Assembly (NCBI GenBank): GCA_963711495.1
Contig: CAVQEK010000005.1
Span: 62,001-126,000, forward strand
Length of the DNA stretch: 64,000 nt
Direction of reading: 5' to 3'
From: CAVQEK01 sp963711495
Lineage (GTDB): Bacteria > Bacteroidota > Bacteroidia > Cytophagales > Cyclobacteriaceae
Shown: positions 28,262 to 36,333 of the stretch, piece by piece
How positions within the stretch are numbered: the first letter of the stretch is position 1
Layout: each line of letters opens with the position of its first letter
Notes under the pieces: model-generated
Told to the model about the DNA's origin: nothing
The model's database searches: none
Seen by the model: only the letters and a program-made list of their open reading frames with translations
Position numbers and translations under genes: made by a program

Positions 28262-29081
28262 AGTAGATATATTTGAGCAACTCGTCTTTTTGATCCTCCG
28301 GTATTTGAGTGAGATTAGAAATCAACCAACCGGAATTGTAGCTATTCCGGTTAAATTCAGAAAGCTCAAAATACCAGCCTTTAATCTGGAAAAAATGAAA
28401 TTTAACACTTTCCACTGTCTCAAAAACCAGCTCACCACTTTTCACTTCATACAAAAATAAGGTGCGGAAATCCGGTTTGTAATCTTCATCGAAATAATAT
28501 TCGACATCTTTTTTATCCTTAAACACTTTGATCAAGTTCATAAAATCCAATTCATGGCTCATTGGATGAAGAAACTTGTGTGTAGCTGATGAATCGGTAT
28601 AGAATAATTTGGTAAACGGGTAAAAATAAACATTGGTGATGACCCATTTGATGCCGAGATTTTCCTTTTCAAGTCCTAAAAAAAGGACTGCTGTTTTTGA
28701 AACACCATTGTATTTAAATCTGGCATGAACTTCAGCAAACCACCTACCACCATAGAAATCGAGTAATTTTGGTGGATTGCTTTCGGTGACATCCCGAATA
28801 AAACTTTCCTTTAAAGATTTATCCATATCGGTGTTTTGATCATCGAAGAGTAAGCTGATGTAATGCTGGCGTTTTTCCGGATCTTGATAATCCGGATTGT
28901 CTTCATATATTCTTTTCCCGGACAGATCCTCCTCACAATTAAATCGGCGGAAAAACTGGTTGACCTGTTTGGTTTCAGCATACATAAATTTTTCATCACC
29001 CAGATAATTGCTGACATTCTGGGCGCTGGAAAAATGGCATACGACAAGAATAAAAGAAAGGAAAATCAGGGCTTTCTTCAT
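28251..29081 (-). CDS. Exported protein of unknown function, NTF2-like appearance
   Basis: A 276-residue protein with a clear signal peptide (about 1-20, ending SSAQ). The sequence is rich in aromatic and acidic residues. The middle (about 95-160) has the pattern of an NTF2-like cone-shaped fold, with a helix containing FIRDV, a GGRWFAEVHARFKYNG strand pair and a following KWVITNVYF strand. I do not recognise a named family. The 3' end overlaps the LRR gene by 11 bp, implying translational coupling, and the gene follows the 192-residue protein by 32 bp. Operon position and shared export suggest a common envelope function. Confidence 0.78.
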   Translation of the reverse strand: MKKALIFLSFILVVCHFSSAQNVSNYLGDEKFMYAETKQVNQFFRRFNCEEDLSGKRIYEDNPDYQDPEKRQHYISLLFDDQNTDMDKSLKESFIRDVTESNPPKLLDFYGGRWFAEVHARFKYNGVSKTAVLFLGLEKENLGIKWVITNVYFYPFTKLFYTDSSATHKFLHPMSHELDFMNLIKVFKDKKDVEYYFDEDYKPDFRTLFLYEVKSGELVFETVESVKFHFFQIKGWYFELSEFNRNSYNSGWLISNLTQIPEDQKDELLKYIYYEN

Positions 29082-29113
29082 GCATAAATGTTTTCGATGT
29101 ATGGGGTATTGGT

Positions 29114-29692
29114 TTACCCTTTGGTTGTTTCAACAACACGTATATCACCAAGTAATACATCCCAGAAACCAATGATACGGCCGTGAATCTGGGTTTGTTT
29201 TCTTTCAACATAAACGGTGATATCCTTCTTTGTCGTATCAACATATTTCATGCCATCCTCAGATTCGCCGACAAAACGTTGATAGATGGTAATTACGCCT
29301 ACGTACCGGCCATCCGGCTGACGAACCAAATCACTGATATACTGGATATTGAACCATTCTATTTTGACGCGATCATAATTGAGTGCCATCAATCGTTCGA
29401 AATACTCCCGAATGCTGTAGTATTTCACATCTGGTCTGCTCAGGGAAGACACACCCATCTGGCTTCCATCGGCAAAGAGTTCCAAAGCCCGGTCAATTAC
29501 CCGATTTGCCTCGGAAAAAGGCGTATTCTTGTTGCCAATAATACTGATGTATTTACCCAGGTCGCGGACTTTTTCCAATGCCAGGGAATCGATAGCTTGT
29601 TTCCTTTCGGGGCTAATATCGGGCTGTGCCTTTGCAAAACCGTAAACAAACAAACCTGCTGCTAATAAAAATATATATTGATATCTCGACAT
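29114..29692 (-). CDS. Exported NTF2-like protein of unknown function
   Basis: A 192-residue exported protein with a signal peptide ending near FAKAQ (about 22). The body reads as a single NTF2-like domain: a helix with RVIDRALELFADGS, a YYSIREYFERLMALNYD helix, then alternating strands including YVGVITIYQRFVG and KKDITVYVERKQ, ending with a WDVLLGDIRV strand. The helix motif, an acidic DxALxLFA, is shared with the lipoprotein encoded just upstream. No catalytic residues stand out, and binding of a ligand or partner is more likely than catalysis. It is the second gene of the four-gene operon. Confidence 0.78.
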   Translation of the reverse strand: MSRYQYIFLLAAGLFVYGFAKAQPDISPERKQAIDSLALEKVRDLGKYISIIGNKNTPFSEANRVIDRALELFADGSQMGVSSLSRPDVKYYSIREYFERLMALNYDRVKIEWFNIQYISDLVRQPDGRYVGVITIYQRFVGESEDGMKYVDTTKKDITVYVERKQTQIHGRIIGFWDVLLGDIRVVETTKG

Positions 29693-29722
29693 GATTTCAG
29701 TAGTTTTAATTGGGTTAATGTG

Positions 29723-30373
29723 TTATTTTTTAATCAGTTCAAGCTCTGTGATCTTGCCATTTGAATCATACACAACATTTTCAATATCGTTTCGATTCAC
29801 TTTCTGATCCTTTAAATATTCCAGATACTTGCGGATGGTGGTTGGGCGGTCATAATCTTTCACATCTCCGGATTTACTCACTACAATCAATACCGGAACA
29901 TTGTCAGAGGCAAATAAACCTAAGGCTTCATCAATATTGCGATTGGCTACAGCAATATTTGTGGCGCTGGAGATGGCATTGAAATAATAAGCCAAACCTT
30001 TTTGTTCTCCTTCCGATTCTCGTTTCATTTGCTCTTCTTTCTCCCGCGCCAGTCTTTCATCTCTTTCTTTGGCAATTTGTGCTTCTCTTTCTGATTTAAG
30101 CTTATCTTCTACTTTTGTGATCAACTCTTTTACCTCGGGATCCTCAATATTGAGATCTTTTATCATTTTCAGCCTTTGCTCTTTCTCGTCCAGTGTGAAA
30201 GTTGTATTGTCACTCAGCAATTCTTCGAGGTCAGCTTTAGCCTTGGCAATTTTTCTGGCTTCGGCAGCAGCGGCTTTCTCAGCGGCAATTTTTTTCTGAC
30301 TTTTACATGAAAATACACCAAAGCTCACCGCCATAATGGCAAAAAGCAGTAACATGTGATTTAAATTTCTCAT
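29723..30373 (-). CDS. Coiled-coil lipoprotein with short NTF2-like end
   Basis: A 216-residue lipoprotein; the leader ends in FSCKSQ, with Cys23 as the lipid attachment site. A strongly charged Ala/Lys/Glu-rich stretch (about 28-125) is a probable coiled coil. The C-terminal 85 residues (YYFNAISSATN through LELIKK) carry NIDEALGLFAS, the same motif as in the next gene, and a TTIRKYLEYLKDQ helix, as in a truncated NTF2-like domain. It is the first gene of the operon; the promoter should lie in 30374-30580. An anchoring or spacer role for the other three proteins is an inference. Confidence 0.77.
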   Translation of the reverse strand: MRNLNHMLLLFAIMAVSFGVFSCKSQKKIAAEKAAAAEARKIAKAKADLEELLSDNTTFTLDEKEQRLKMIKDLNIEDPEVKELITKVEDKLKSEREAQIAKERDERLAREKEEQMKRESEGEQKGLAYYFNAISSATNIAVANRNIDEALGLFASDNVPVLIVVSKSGDVKDYDRPTTIRKYLEYLKDQKVNRNDIENVVYDSNGKITELELIKK

Positions 30374-30580
30374 AGAGATACGTAGGTTTAGATTTATGTT
30401 CTTATTAATAGTTATGTCAAAGGTTGAAAACTTTCACGGACGACTGGATAAGATTTTTATTTCGAAGCAAAATTAAAAAAATAAAATTGTGCCGTGTATT
30501 TATGAATAGTATTTCGCGAATTTAATTTTAAAAACGGATTTTCACGGGATATATTGGATGCATTTTAAAAATATCAAATT
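30374..30580. other. Divergent promoter region
   Basis: About 200 bases separate the four-gene minus-strand operon from a small plus-strand gene. The region is strongly AT-rich between 30440 and 30580, as expected for promoters on both strands. No exact TAnnTTTG element, repeat or RNA motif was recognised. Confidence 0.4.
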
Positions 30581-30814
30581 ATGTTTACCGATAAAAATAA
30601 AGGCAAAATCATTATCAGCGTTGAAAGAGACAATTTACAGCTCAATTCATTCATGCAATGTTCTGGTATTGCCAAAGGAAAAGAAGTTGTTATAAGTACA
30701 TTGCTCATTAATTTCGTGTCTTTTGTTTTAAAAAATGAAAAAGATCCCAGGGAGATCATTGAAAAAAATCTCGAGGGGATTATAGAAAAGGTTAAAGCAG
30801 CCAAACAACTATAA
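30581..30814 (+). CDS. Small protein of unknown function
   Basis: A 77-residue product with an amphipathic strand-helix pattern: an N-terminal KGKIIISVERDN strand, a hydrophobic helix (VVISTLLINFVSFVLKN) and a Lys/Glu-rich C-terminal helix. No Cys pair, signal peptide or known motif is present. An AT-rich leader precedes the ATG. A same-length frame exists antisense over the same bases, so coding on this strand is inferred from the more protein-like composition and from its position. Confidence 0.5.
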   Translation: MFTDKNKGKIIISVERDNLQLNSFMQCSGIAKGKEVVISTLLINFVSFVLKNEKDPREIIEKNLEGIIEKVKAAKQL

Positions 30815-30992
30815 ATTGACAGTGAATCTGCAATTTCAATTCACCAATAAAGTTTGTTTTGCATTGGAACATTTTTTTGTGCTACATCCTTATTTTAAAG
30901 TTTCATGATGTGCGTCTTTTTTTGGCGATTTTCGCAAAATAAATTTATACAAAAGCAACTTTGATTTGCATCAATTTCGTATATTTATTGAG

Positions 30993-31152
30993 ATGCCAAA
31001 CGAGATAAAATTGACATCGCTTTTAAAAAAACAGAGGCCCTGGGCCCCTGAAATGCTTATTAAATTCTTATAAGCAGGCAATGCAAAAAAAAAATTGCAA
31101 TTTAGGCCTGAGCTTGAAGTAAAGATGGCGGATTGTACAATCCGCCATCTTT
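30993..31152 (+). ncRNA. Candidate structured transcript ending in a palindromic terminator
   Basis: No protein frame is apparent here. A TTTG (30960-30963) and a TATATTTA (30980-30987) resemble a Bacteroidota promoter, although the 16-nt spacing is short. The stretch contains a 7-bp inverted repeat (TGCTTAT at 31054-31060, ATAAGCA at 31070-31076) and further complementary blocks (CAGGC 31075-31079 with GCCTG 31106-31110). It ends at the perfect palindrome at 31121-31152. It may be a small RNA, or the 5' leader of the downstream hydrolase gene. Confidence 0.3.
31121..31152 (+). terminator. Perfect 32-bp palindrome with following T-rich tract
   Basis: Two perfect 16-base arms (31121-31136 and 31137-31152) would form a stem of about 14 bp closed by a tetraloop at the TGTACA centre. 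ATTTTTAT follows immediately on the plus strand, as in an intrinsic terminator. It lies only 26 bp before the hydrolase start codon. Confidence 0.7.
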
Positions 31153-31178
31153 ATTTTTATATTTACCTCAAATTCGTC

Positions 31179-32147
31179 ATGCCAGTTATCAAAGTATCCA
31201 CATATGCTCCCAACCCATTGATGTTCAATGGTCACATTGAAACAATCTATCCTGCTGTTCTGCGTAAGATCAAACGATTACATGGTATTCGACAGCGCAT
31301 AGAAACACCGGATGGTGATTTTCTGGATTTGGATCGATATCTGCAAGGTTCAAAACATGCCATTATTATTTCACACGGACTTGAGGGCAACAGTACCAGA
31401 CCATATATCTTAGGAATGGTTAAACGATTTTATGGCGGTGGTTTTGATGTGATTGCATGGAATTTTCGTGGCTGTAGTGGCGAAATAAACCGTCAAAAGA
31501 TCTTTTATCACAGCGGTGCTACTTATGATCTGGAAACAGTTATTCAACATTCCATAGATTCCGGATATGAAAAAATCTTTCTGATCGGATTCAGCCTCGG
31601 TGGAAACCTGACCCTCAAATACCTTGGGGAAAATGGTGATCATGTTCCACAACAAATTAAAGGCGCCGTTACTTTTTCAGTTCCTTTGGAATTACATACC
31701 AGTTGCATTCAAATTTCCAAGCGGGAAAATAAAATTTATGCCAATCGATTTCTGAAAAATTTGAAAAGGAAAGTCAGGCTCAAAGCAAAAAAATATCAAG
31801 ATCTGAATGTGGACTTACTCCAGGAAATTCATACACTTGCCGAATTCGATGATCAATATACCGCCCCTCTCCATGGTTTCGACAATGCCATCGACTATTA
31901 TTCAAAATGCAGCGCACTACAATTTCTAAAACATATTTCCAGGCCGGCCTTAATCGTTAATGCCTTGAACGATCCTTTCCTTTCTCCGGAATGTTACCCT
32001 GAGAAGCTGCTCCATGATCATCCACTGGTATTTTTCGAATCTCCTCAACACGGTGGTCATGTCGGATTTCCATCTTTCAACGGCTCGGTATTTTACTGGT
32101 CGGAAGACCGTGCATTTGAATTTGTGAAGGAACTTCTCGAACAATAA
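31179..32147 (+). CDS. YheT-family alpha/beta hydrolase
   Basis: A 322-residue alpha/beta hydrolase of the YheT/UPF0017 family. SHGLEGNSTRPY is the characteristic oxyanion block, WNFRGCSGE follows, and GFSLGGN holds the nucleophilic Ser. A late NDPF segment and a QHGGHVGF segment supply the expected Asp and His. The usual length of about 320 residues favours the ATG at 31179 over the codon at 31095, which would run through the palindrome. Members are thought to be esterases; the natural substrate is not known. The canonical SRAP gene starts 13 bp downstream, so the two are probably cotranscribed. Confidence 0.87.
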   Translation: MPVIKVSTYAPNPLMFNGHIETIYPAVLRKIKRLHGIRQRIETPDGDFLDLDRYLQGSKHAIIISHGLEGNSTRPYILGMVKRFYGGGFDVIAWNFRGCSGEINRQKIFYHSGATYDLETVIQHSIDSGYEKIFLIGFSLGGNLTLKYLGENGDHVPQQIKGAVTFSVPLELHTSCIQISKRENKIYANRFLKNLKRKVRLKAKKYQDLNVDLLQEIHTLAEFDDQYTAPLHGFDNAIDYYSKCSALQFLKHISRPALIVNALNDPFLSPECYPEKLLHDHPLVFFESPQHGGHVGFPSFNGSVFYWSEDRAFEFVKELLEQ

Positions 32148-32160
32148 AAACGACGAATCT

Positions 32161-32856
32161 ATGTGTGGGAGATATACCATAGTGGCACGCGCTGAAGAAA
32201 TTGAAAAAAGGTTTCAAATTGAAGTCCCCGAATTTTATGAGCCGCGTTATAACGCTGCACCGAGCCAAATCCTTCCCGTTATCACCAATCAAAGTCCCAA
32301 CGGTTTATCTTTTTTCAAATGGGGCCTGATCCCCACCTGGGCAAAAGATGTCACCATCGGTTATAAAATGATCAATGCGAGGGCAGAAGCCTTAGCTGAA
32401 AAACCGGCTTTCAAGAAGGCATTAAAAAAACGCCGATGCCTCGTAATTGCCGATAGCTTTTATGAATGGAAAAAACCTGACAAAAAGACCAAAATACCAT
32501 ACCGAATATTATTAAAGTCAGGTGCTCTCGCGGCTTTCGCCGGACTTTGGGAACAATATTCAGATAAAGAGGAAGGCGTGGAAATTCATTCATTCACCAT
32601 TGTGACAACACAAGCCAACACAAAAGTGAGTATACTTCATGACCGAATGCCGGTAATTTTAACACCTGAAACCGAAAAGATCTGGTTAAACGACAATCTG
32701 GAAACCGAAGAGCATGTCAATATTCTTCAGGCTCCCCGTGATCAGGATATTGAAATGTACCGGGTATCTCAAAAAGTAAACGCCGTCCAGAACGATTATC
32801 CTGAACTGATCACTCCCCTTCCCCCTGAAAATGAAACCGGACATCTATTTTCCTGA
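32161..32856 (+). CDS. SRAP-domain protein, abasic-site DNA-protein crosslink sensor (YedK/HMCES family)
   Basis: A 231-residue SOS-response-associated peptidase family member. The full active-site set is present: Cys2, which forms the thiazolidine link to an abasic site, Asn72, Arg74, Glu102 (FYEW) and His160 (LHDRMP). Family blocks PRYNAAPSQ, KWGLIPTWAKD and INARAE follow in order. The role is to protect abasic sites in single-stranded DNA, with self-removal of the Met to expose Cys2. It follows the YheT-type hydrolase gene by 13 bp. A second, degenerate family member lies in this window at 22818-23561. Confidence 0.93.
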   Translation: MCGRYTIVARAEEIEKRFQIEVPEFYEPRYNAAPSQILPVITNQSPNGLSFFKWGLIPTWAKDVTIGYKMINARAEALAEKPAFKKALKKRRCLVIADSFYEWKKPDKKTKIPYRILLKSGALAAFAGLWEQYSDKEEGVEIHSFTIVTTQANTKVSILHDRMPVILTPETEKIWLNDNLETEEHVNILQAPRDQDIEMYRVSQKVNAVQNDYPELITPLPPENETGHLFS

Positions 32857-32952
32857 TTATTGATCAATATGATGTATTAATTCCGAATTTTTATTCAAGA
32901 AAAGCTCATCTTTGGTGAAAATATTTAAATTGAGCACAAAAAGTTTGCAAGA

Positions 32953-33957
32953 ATGATCAGAAGTAAGATAGCAGGAATCGGACATTATATTCCGGAAAAA
33001 GTGGTGACGAATCAAGATCTCGCAAAATTGATGGATACCAGCGATGAATGGATCGTGGAACGTACGGGAATTCACGAACGACATTTTTTTGATCCCGATA
33101 AAGACACATGTGCCAACATGGCAGCCCAAGCATCCAAAATGGCAATGGAAAGGGCCGGCGTGGATGTTATGGAGGTCGATTTTATTGTATTTGCAACCAT
33201 TACGCCCGATTATATGTTCCCGGGATCCGGGGTATTGATGCAACGAGAACTGGGTCTTGATAAAAAGGCAATTGCAGCATTGGATGTCCGCAATGCCTGT
33301 TCGGGATTTATCTACGGACTTTCCGTTGCTGATCAATTCATAAAAACAGGAATGTATAAGAACGTATTGGTCATCGGGGCGGAAATACAATCTTCAGCCA
33401 TGGAATTTTCAGATCGACAACGGCACGTATCGGTTATTTTTGGTGATGGGGCCGGGGCTGTTTTGTTACAAGCCACTGAAGAAGAAGGTAAAGGCATCTT
33501 ATCCACACACCTGCATTCAGATGGCACCTTTGCCGAGGAACTCTATGTGAAAGATCCGGGCAGCAGCCGCAGGGAAAGACTCACCCACGAAATGCTGGAC
33601 GGCATTTCTATTCGAGCACACATGAACGGGAATCTTGTTTTTAAACATGCTGTGGTGCGTTTTCATGAGGTTATTATGGAGGCATTAGAAGCTAATAATC
33701 TCAACAAGCAAGATATTGACCTGTTAATACCGCACCAGGCCAATCTTCGAATCAGTAATTTTTTGGAAGAGAAACTGGCTTTGGGCCAGGGAAAAGTTTT
33801 TAATAATATTCAACGATACGGAAACACCACTGCTGCATCGATACCGATAGCCATGAGTGAAGCCTGGTCAGAAGGTAAAATATCAGAAAACAAACTGGTC
33901 TGTCTTGCTTCGTTTGGCAGTGGATTTACCTGGGCGTCTGCTCTAATTCGTTGGTAG
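32953..33957 (+). CDS. 3-oxoacyl-ACP synthase III (FabH-type)
   Basis: A 334-residue thiolase-fold condensing enzyme of the KAS III family. The Cys-His-Asn triad is visible at Cys116 (RNACSGF), His261 (IPHQANLRI) and Asn291 (YGNTTAAS). KAS III starts fatty-acid synthesis from acetyl-CoA and malonyl-ACP. No other fab genes are nearby, so this may be a second FabH or an enzyme for a branched or specialised acyl primer; the sequence does not separate these. The gene begins 96 bp after the SRAP gene and is followed at 20 bp by two small conserved genes, probably as one transcript. Confidence 0.9.
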   Translation: MIRSKIAGIGHYIPEKVVTNQDLAKLMDTSDEWIVERTGIHERHFFDPDKDTCANMAAQASKMAMERAGVDVMEVDFIVFATITPDYMFPGSGVLMQRELGLDKKAIAALDVRNACSGFIYGLSVADQFIKTGMYKNVLVIGAEIQSSAMEFSDRQRHVSVIFGDGAGAVLLQATEEEGKGILSTHLHSDGTFAEELYVKDPGSSRRERLTHEMLDGISIRAHMNGNLVFKHAVVRFHEVIMEALEANNLNKQDIDLLIPHQANLRISNFLEEKLALGQGKVFNNIQRYGNTTAASIPIAMSEAWSEGKISENKLVCLASFGSGFTWASALIRW

Positions 33958-33977
33958 TGCATTAAATTTATTAAACC

Positions 33978-34214
33978 ATGATCACCTCAGACTACAATCC
34001 AAGTCCACTTGAAGTTCAAATGGCGAATATTTTATTTGAATTGAAAGATAAAATCGGCCAGCGTTTGCCTGATTATTCAATTGTCAAAACCGACATCGAC
34101 ACCACAGTTGACAATCCCAGCGTTACTTTTTTATTAAAAGATAAAGATGGCGATCAACATCAACTGGTATTAAAAATCATCCAAAGACCAGATGGTCCCA
34201 ATCCTGCTTCATGA
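33978..34214 (+). CDS. Small conserved protein of unknown function
   Basis: A 78-residue soluble protein: an N-terminal helix (EVQMANILFELKDKIGQRL) then a strand-turn-strand with TFLLKDKDGDQHQLVLKIIQR. No motif is recognised. Its stop overlaps the next start in an ATGA, so the two are translationally coupled. It lies 20 bp after the FabH-type gene. Pairing with the next protein suggests a small two-subunit unit of unknown role. Confidence 0.7.
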   Translation: MITSDYNPSPLEVQMANILFELKDKIGQRLPDYSIVKTDIDTTVDNPSVTFLLKDKDGDQHQLVLKIIQRPDGPNPAS

Positions 34215-34822
34215 AAAAAGTATCTGTACAATTCAGCGAAAGGGAATTGGAACTAATCAGCGACGCCGAACTGATCAAAACCAAGGTGGCGATAAGCCGG
34301 AAAGTAAAAAGTATATTGCACAATACTCAACTCAAACTACAGAAGCATATTTTAACAAGCAAATACGACCTGCCTGAAGAAGTTCTAAAGATTTCATCCA
34401 AAATTTCTGTCGGTGAAAATTACCAACAACTTCCTTATCAGATGCTGGATTTTCCTCGATTATTTGGGAAGAAACACACATTTGCTTATCGAACAATGTT
34501 TTGGTGGGGGAATTTTTTTAGTTATACTTTACATCTTGGGGGAAAGTTTCTACATCCGGACTTGACAGAAAGATTGATCGCGAACAAAGCGCTTTCCAAA
34601 AACAATATTTTTTTTTGCGTCAATAATAGTCCATGGCATTACCACTTTGATCCTGACAATTATATGCTATTAAATAAGACCTCCTCGAAAATTATTGGAG
34701 ATCAAATCGCAAAACACCATTTTATAAAAATATCTGCAAAGACCAACCTTCAACATTGGTATGAGGTACCTGAAAACGCCATTCTTTTTCTAAAGTCATT
34801 TCTTGAACTCACCGGATGGTGA
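34211..34822 (+). CDS. Conserved protein of unknown function
   Basis: A 203-residue protein with no signal peptide. Its N-terminal third is charged and helical. The middle contains YQMLDFPRLFGKKHTFAYR and MFWWGNFFSYTLHL, a pattern I recall from uncharacterised Bacteroidota proteins, but without a function. A WHYHFDPDNY segment holds two His and two Asp that could bind metal, which is an inference only. It is translationally coupled to the 78-residue protein through a 4-bp ATGA overlap. No promoter is needed between the genes. Confidence 0.72.
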   Translation: MKKVSVQFSERELELISDAELIKTKVAISRKVKSILHNTQLKLQKHILTSKYDLPEEVLKISSKISVGENYQQLPYQMLDFPRLFGKKHTFAYRTMFWWGNFFSYTLHLGGKFLHPDLTERLIANKALSKNNIFFCVNNSPWHYHFDPDNYMLLNKTSSKIIGDQIAKHHFIKISAKTNLQHWYEVPENAILFLKSFLELTGW

Positions 34823-34964
34823 ATTTCGTGACCCCGGCGTTATAATTTGATCATAGGATAAATTGACTCAAAATGAGCATGGATATCATGCGATAATGGT
34901 GAAAATTGGGCCATTTGCCATCGAAACCTTAAAAAAACAAACAAGAAACTGAAACAAATACGGC
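34823..34964. other. Convergent intergenic region
   Basis: This stretch of 142 bases lies between the stops of the conserved 203-residue protein gene and the barrel-protein gene. No strong hairpin with a T-run was found on either strand. Confidence 0.35.
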
Positions 34965-35750
34965 TTAATGTAAACTTCGTTTGATGAATTTCACCTTTTC
35001 ATAAATATCAATCATGTAGACCAAGGATACATTCAATACATTATTGGTATATTCAAAATTATCTTCTAAACCAATTTGAGGTATACTGGCGCCATCACTT
35101 TTTCCGAGAAAAGTATGACCAAGGTCAAATCGAAAATCGAGCGCAAGAAAATCTGCTTTTTTGAGGGGCCAAATAATTCCACCGCCAAATGCAAAACTAA
35201 ACTGAACCCGTTCTTCCCCGGAAACATTGAGTGTCTCCGAATCGAATTGAGGTTCATTAAAATTAATTTTATAATTATAAGTATTTACCACCGCATAATT
35301 TGGATCATAGACACTGTATTTTCCATGGCCTCCCAACCAATAACTGATCATTGGTCCTCCATTCAGATACCACTCGAAATACTGGCTTTTAAATTTAACA
35401 CGAAATAATACCGGAAAATCCAGATAATTATAAGTTGCCTCATTAACTTCATATTCATTTTGTGTGCTTTTTACTTTTTTACCTTTCAGGGCATAAGATG
35501 CCCCAATGTAAAGACCATATTTTTTTTCATTTTCAATAATAAAAAATGTCCCTGCGGAAAAACCCGGCTTCACGGAAGAAGTGTGAAAACGTTTATACGC
35601 ATCATCATTAAAAGACGGCCAGGTAGCATTTCCTCCCGCTTTAAAGCCGGCAAAAAGTTGTGCCATCCCTTCCACACTAGTCGCAAAAATAAACACTGTT
35701 ATCAGCAGTGCCTTTATCAAGAAAAAATAATTTTTGGGGTTATTTCTCAA
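34965..35750 (-). CDS. PorT-family outer-membrane beta-barrel protein
   Basis: A 261-residue exported protein. A signal peptide runs to about residue 31 (EGMAQ). The rest shows eight-strand-barrel alternation with aromatic girdles: GLYIGASYALKGKK, NYLDFPVLFRVKFK and FSFAFGGGIIW. The YLDFPVLFRVKF motif is typical of the porT/OMP_b-brl_2 family. Some PorT proteins take part in type IX secretion, but many paralogs do not, so the function remains open. It is monocistronic and convergent with the small gene pair. Confidence 0.82.
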   Translation of the reverse strand: MRNNPKNYFFLIKALLITVFIFATSVEGMAQLFAGFKAGGNATWPSFNDDAYKRFHTSSVKPGFSAGTFFIIENEKKYGLYIGASYALKGKKVKSTQNEYEVNEATYNYLDFPVLFRVKFKSQYFEWYLNGGPMISYWLGGHGKYSVYDPNYAVVNTYNYKINFNEPQFDSETLNVSGEERVQFSFAFGGGIIWPLKKADFLALDFRFDLGHTFLGKSDGASIPQIGLEDNFEYTNNVLNVSLVYMIDIYEKVKFIKRSLH

Positions 35751-36333
35751 TTTGGTTACGGATATATATGAAATGCCTTGATGTTGATTTGTTATATGGA
35801 GAATTTAAAGGATTTCAACACACTTTAAAAACGCCTTAAAAACAAACTTAATTCAATTTTCAAATATCATATTAATCAATTAAAACTACCGAATTAAAAT
35901 TGGAAATCTGATTTTCAAGTAATTTTTACCAGTAAATCGAATATTATTTAAAGCAGTCAGAAATTAACCGTTGATTTGAAATTATTAAAAATAACAAATT
36001 TTATATTGAAATAATGCAATTATTGGTTACGTAGGCATATACTCAAGGAATTAAAGGAAAAGTGACCTTTGACTTAAAGTAATGATTTAAGTGAAATTGC
36101 GCTAAATGCTTTTGTAAGAATTTGGATGATTTTAATTTCTTATTCTAGCGCGTATTTAACGCTATCGTTTATGAAAATGTTAATTTTGAAATTAACTACA
36201 ATCCGATGGACGGCTGGGTTCTCATAGAAACAAATTTTATTAATCATGAAGAAAGCATTCTTGTCGGTAACTATTAAGGCTGGATGGCATCTCCTGAAAA
36301 ACTTTTAAATTCCTGATTTTGGAGAACAATTTT
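35751..36333. other. Long AT-rich intergenic region before the first PorP/SprF gene
   Basis: Nearly 580 bases separate the divergent barrel gene and the PorP/SprF gene. It is strongly AT-rich and no coding frame was found. A short inverted repeat (TAGCG at 36146-36150, CGCTA at 36160-36164) is the only symmetrical element noticed. The region likely holds the promoters of both flanking genes, and perhaps an untranslated leader. Confidence 0.45.

Noticed and set aside
30574..30804. Antisense open frame opposite the 77-residue protein
   Set aside because: Ser/Leu-rich composition typical of a shadow frame; the plus strand gives a more protein-like sequence.
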